From contig CM072805.1 in NCBI GenBank assembly GCA_037013495.1, positions 20,548,669 to 20,612,668 of the forward strand: a stretch of 64,000 bases of DNA, given 5' to 3'. The stretch is from Hippophae tibetana. Taxonomy: Eukaryota > Streptophyta > Magnoliopsida > Rosales > Elaeagnaceae. The notes under the pieces were generated by a model, which did not search any database, had not been told where the DNA came from, and worked only from the letters and a program-made list of their open reading frames with translations. Shown here piece by piece: positions 60,221 through 64,000 of the stretch; positions within the stretch are counted from its first letter, which is position 1, and every line of letters starts with the position of its first letter. Both the position numbers and the translations under genes were made by a program.

Positions 60221-61180
60221 AACTCCAAGTTTTATAATACTATAGTCTATAATATAATATATAAAAAAACACTATCCAATTTCAGCAATTATTTTCACAA
60301 AATTATTTCATAATCCAAATAAACTTAGAAATTATGATTGATAATGTTAATTTTCATTTAAAAATTTAAATAAAATTATAAAAGTATTCATCTATTTAAA
60401 ATTTAGGAAGGTTAAATTGTTAATAATTAATAACTATTTCTAATTTATTTATTTTATTTAATATATATTTTTTTATGATTATTCATAACGATTTTTTATC
60501 ATTTAATAAATTCTTTTTGTATTTCATAATTACTAAAATCCACTGATTATCATGTTCTATATCCATAATATCTTGTAACTTGCAAAAACTACCTCTTAAT
60601 TTATTATTATTTTTTAAAAACCAACTAGGTGATCTTTTCATTATCTTGAATCTCTATCACTAAATGTCTCTTATATGAAGTCCTTATTGCCACATCTATT
60701 GAAACTTAATTATTCTTAACGGATAACATTGTAAATTATTATTTTATTGTTATTATTATTAATTTTAAAAAAATTTATATTTTATTATTGACTCTTAATA
60801 TAAGATTTGGTATGAATAATATGACATATTTAATTACTCGTATCTTAAAAATTAGGTTATTATTATTTAATTGGATTCTAACCATCCTTCGTAACTTACA
60901 TATCTCTTTGTACAAATAATACAATTTCTTATATTAATCATACATTTTCATTAATACTTTATGGTGTTGACTCTTTATAGTACGAAGCGACTCATTTAAA
61001 AAAAATAAAAATACATGTATGATCGTATAATCTAAAGCATCACTTTAACACATTCCCGAATAATTTCTCGCGGCTAAAGAAGGTATTGAAGCCCATGAAG
61101 TTATTAAATGGGCCACTCAATAGTGGCTTATTTGAGCTTGCGTCAGATGTTGCTGAGAGTCTGCGACCACGGTGGTACAA
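60221..61180. other. AT-rich intergenic DNA
   Basis: Nothing recognisable. Composition becomes gene-like from about 61060. Confidence 0.5.
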
Positions 61181-61199
61181 TGAATGTCCAACCATCTGA

Positions 61200-61343
61200 A
61201 CTAGAGGTTTAACTCGAGATTCGTGCTCGCTCTTTCTTCCTTTCTCTGAATCCGAATCCTGTCATCAATTCGATCAGTTACTGGACTGTCTCCATTATAA
61301 AGAAATCTTTCAAAAGCTTTGATTCCAAATTCAGCTTCCAAAG
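61200..61343 (+). other. 5' untranslated exon of the second FAR1-domain gene
   Basis: CT-rich leader-like sequence ends at a strong donor, AAG|GTAAGCT (61343/61344). The intron runs to the acceptor TGTAG at 61970, giving 627 bp. The start of the exon is not determined. Confidence 0.5.
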
Positions 61344-61977
61344 GTAAGCTATCTTTCTTCTGATTATCCTCTAGTTTCTTTTCATGTTCTACTTTTGGTG
61401 AAAAATTTATTCATTTGTTCATCTAATTTTCTTCTTGATTAATTTCAGTTCATGTACTAGGATTGATTTTAATGAACATCAGTCATATGAGTTTAATTGC
61501 CGAAAATTTCTATCGGGTTTATTTGTAGCCTAGTTCGAGCTAATGGGCATAGGCATACTCATTTCTCTCTCTTATAAAATCGGTAAAACTTAAAAGCCCC
61601 TTTTTTTTTAAATTTCTTTTCATTATCTATAGTCAATGCAGAGGTACCGTGTGTCTCTTTCAAAATAGGTGTAGGCAATTGGGATTGGTGTGTTTGCAAC
61701 TTGAATAGATAAAACTGGGAGATAAAGAAAGCAAGAAAGGCCTTTAAAAGGATGCAGTATTATTCTTTTATTGTTAAAATCGTAAATATTAAAATTTATT
61801 GAAATTGTAACATAAATGAAGGTATGGGTTTTTCTTCTTTCGTTAATTCATTTGATTATAAGTTCAGAAGAAGAAGAAGAAGGAGAATAAAAAAATGTTC
61901 TATTTCATTTTGAATTTGGTGATTGCATTAAGCGTTTCTCTATCCTTATCAATATGTGTTGTTCATGTAGGAACGTG

Positions 61978-62538
61978 ATGGCAGGTGCTGTTGGTGGACA
62001 TGAATTTCTAGACAGTGATGTAGGTTCAGGTGATGAAACTTTTCGGAACTTTTGTGAACATGAAACCATCGAAGATAAACCAGTTATCCATTTTAATCCT
62101 AATCATGATTTAAGTGATTACTTCAGTCCAATAGAATTGCCTGACCAACATTTAGGTGCTGAAAGTTTGGAACCATATACTGGGATGACTTTTCCATCAC
62201 TGGATTATGCAAGAGATTTCTATTATGAATATGCCAAGCGTACGGGTTTTACAATACGAACAAATAAAATCCGACATTCGTTAAAGAACATGGCCATAAT
62301 AGGTCGAGACTTTGTTTGCTCAAGAGAAGGTTTTCGTGCTGCAAAGCATACTCTTAGAAAAGACAGGGTTCTTCCTCCACGGCCTATTACTCGAGAAGGT
62401 TGCAAAGCAATGATGAGGTTGGCCGCAAGAGATGGAGGGAAATGGTTAGTTACCAAATTTGTACAAGAGCACAATCACAACCTGATGGCTAATAGTAAAT
62501 ATTCAGGAGAACTGCCGATTGTAAATATACTTAATGAG
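61978..62538 (+). CDS. FAR1-domain protein of the FRF type, first coding exon (partial in window)
   Basis: The acceptor at 61969-61970 is followed by GAACGTGATGGC, closely matching GTTTGTGATGGC before the start of the paralogue at 11986, so I start at ATG 61978 rather than the upstream ATG 61954 inside the intron. The exon encodes 187 residues and ends at GAG|GTATGT, the same phase-0 position as in the paralogue. The FAR1 domain is complete: YDYARDFYYEYAKR-type entry, RTGFTIRTNKIRHSLKN, VCSREGF, EGCKAMMRLA, GKWLV, EHNHNL. The N-terminus is acidic. The paralogue's coiled-coil exon has no counterpart up to 64000, so it is probably beyond the window. The likely role is nuclear DNA binding in the FHY3/FAR1 network, inferred from family. 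Confidence 0.8.
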
Positions 62539-64000
62539 GTATGTTTATCTCAATACAATGAATTTCATTATTTCGTGTGGATCAGTTTCAATTGACCCGA
62601 ATTTCAACTTCAATTGGAATTCTCAAAATGTCATAACGTCTATGTATGTAATTATTTACTGTGGGATCTAATTAGAATATCCTTGTGAAAGAATTCAAAA
62701 TTGATTTATAGTTGCACTATGTTTCTCTCTTCTACTTAGCATAAGCTAGCTCAAATTATCATTGAATAGAATACATAGTTAGGGTGATGCTTTTAAAGAA
62801 ATTTTTGGGTATGAAAATTATGCACTACAGATCCTCATTTTTTATACTATCGATGGACTAAAAATGTTCATTTTAATAAATTATAGGACTAAAAGTGCTT
62901 ACGTTTTTTAGTAATAGGATTAGTAGTATCCAACTCATAAAATTACGAGACTAAGTGCTCATTGTTGAAAAATTATAGAATTTTTGGTGCCTAACTCAGT
63001 AATTATGGGACTAGTGTGCTCATTGTATTTAAATAAAGTTGTTATTGATAAATATTAGTTGTGAATATAACAGTTTGAGTTATGACAATATTGCAACCTT
63101 ATAATACAACTATCTATCCATTAGTTATATGCAATTTTTTACATTCCATGAAAACATCATTCAGTGATCATTATAATGTAGATTAGGTTAGTATTTTTTT
63201 TATTTTCTTTTTTGTTAAGAAGGTTATGGTAGTATTTATTTTATGATGCTATTATATTATCGATCATTTTCTTAAATATGTAAAATTTCTATTTCTATTA
63301 TAAAATTTATAACTTTGTTTCAATAATTTAATTGTATAATTACTTATACTACAATAATTTAATAATTGTTTTGTAATTAATCACAACATTTTAATATTTA
63401 TTCAAAAAAAATTAGCTTACATTGTATCACAAATTTAAAAATTTAAAATGCCATTATTCAAATTGGATATAATGTAAAATTCTCACTTGTAAAGCACGTA
63501 ATATTGACTAGTGTGAATGTAAATTTCACCAAAGAAGACGGAGCTTCAAAGGATATATTGAAGAAACACAGGCTTTCATTGCAGAGCAGATGGAGCATTT
63601 GATAACTTTGAATGACTATAAAAGGCATTGGTCTTCATATAAAATTTATCTCACAATGAGATGGTAGTTGCCGTAAAGAGTTAGATGGTAGGTGATGGTC
63701 GTCTTTCCCCAGTATTTTGATATTTTTGAAGTATCCTTGCAGACTTACTTGAGATAGAAATTAGGGCAAACTCACAAAATAGGCTCCAGTGATACCAATA
63801 TTCATATTCTAGTTGAATTATTCATACCTCGTAATATGTTTCAGTGTACTGTTTACTTTCTCTTTTCTTTTCAAAATTTCCCTAGTTACTCACTTGTGGA
63901 TTTTTTACACATGCATGTAATGGTAAAATTTTGGTTACATGTCTATGTAAATTTTCTACAGGACGTGTAATTTCATTTTTTTTTTCCTTCGCACACGTAA
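62539..64000 (+). other. probable intron 3' of the second FAR1-domain exon
   Basis: A phrase like 'aattataggactaaaagtgc' recurs four or five times with 40-60 bp spacing between 62850 and 63020, suggesting a decayed repeat. An open stretch at about 63530-63660 encodes no recognised domain. The expected coiled-coil exon was not found. Confidence 0.4.

Noticed and set aside
63530-63660. Possible coiled-coil exon of the second FAR1-domain gene
   Set aside because: The open stretch (EETQAFIAEQMEHL) does not resemble the paralogue's exon 2 and lacks a phase-0 acceptor at the right place.

Overview
The window looks like nuclear DNA of a flowering plant, most likely a eudicot. It is very AT-rich, its genes have GT-AG introns, and its repeats are plant families: Ty3/gypsy LTR elements with a tRNA-Asp-like primer site, a CACTA element, a two-gene PIF/Harbinger element, a TTTAGGG-type repeat and an integrated caulimovirid. 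I cannot name the species. Most of the window is old, mutated transposon and viral sequence; few host genes are present.

Host genes. Two small FAR1-domain genes on the + strand, about 50 kb apart, bracket the window: a complete one at 11986-13176 and the first coding exon of a paralogue at 61978-62538. Both resemble the FRF class of the FAR1/FHY3 family: a DNA-binding domain without transposase or SWIM domain. Between them, on the - strand, lies a decaying cluster of secreted cysteine-rich (defensin-like) genes: an intact gene (20685-21138), an exon-1 relic (17147-17216) and a pseudogene (56441-58275). A solo LTR sits between the pseudogene's TATA box and its start codon.

Repeats, left to right. 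4.3-5.3 kb: repeat triad. 5.65-7.2 kb: LTR-like sequence. 8.9-10.4 kb: insertion with tandem repeats. 13.4-14.9 kb: LTR copy A. 16.0-16.85 kb: Tourist-like element containing telomere-like repeats. 22.7-23.5 kb: LTR with primer site of another family. 23.5-25.0 kb: gag fragment. 25.0-28.6 kb: PIF/Harbinger transposase plus Myb-like gene. 29.4-30.5 kb: LTR copy B. 34.6-36.9 kb: 3' end of a Ty3 element with LTR copy C. 37.18-42.39 kb: CACTA-like element carrying exons of the exosome nuclease gene RRP44/DIS3, itself invaded by an LTR-like segment. 42.4-49.2 kb: Ty3 deletion derivative (LTR copy D). 50.2-53.75 kb: endogenous caulimovirid with movement protein, small ORFs and a promoter-like intergenic region. 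58.3-59.85 kb: solo LTR copy E.

I see no RNA gene and no CRISPR array. The strongest observations are the RRP44 exon capture, the solo LTR with a 5-bp target duplication in the defensin-like promoter, the viral insertion, the promoter-deleted LTR D, and the telomere-like array inside a TTA-flanked element. All exon boundaries and family names were read by eye from the sequence.
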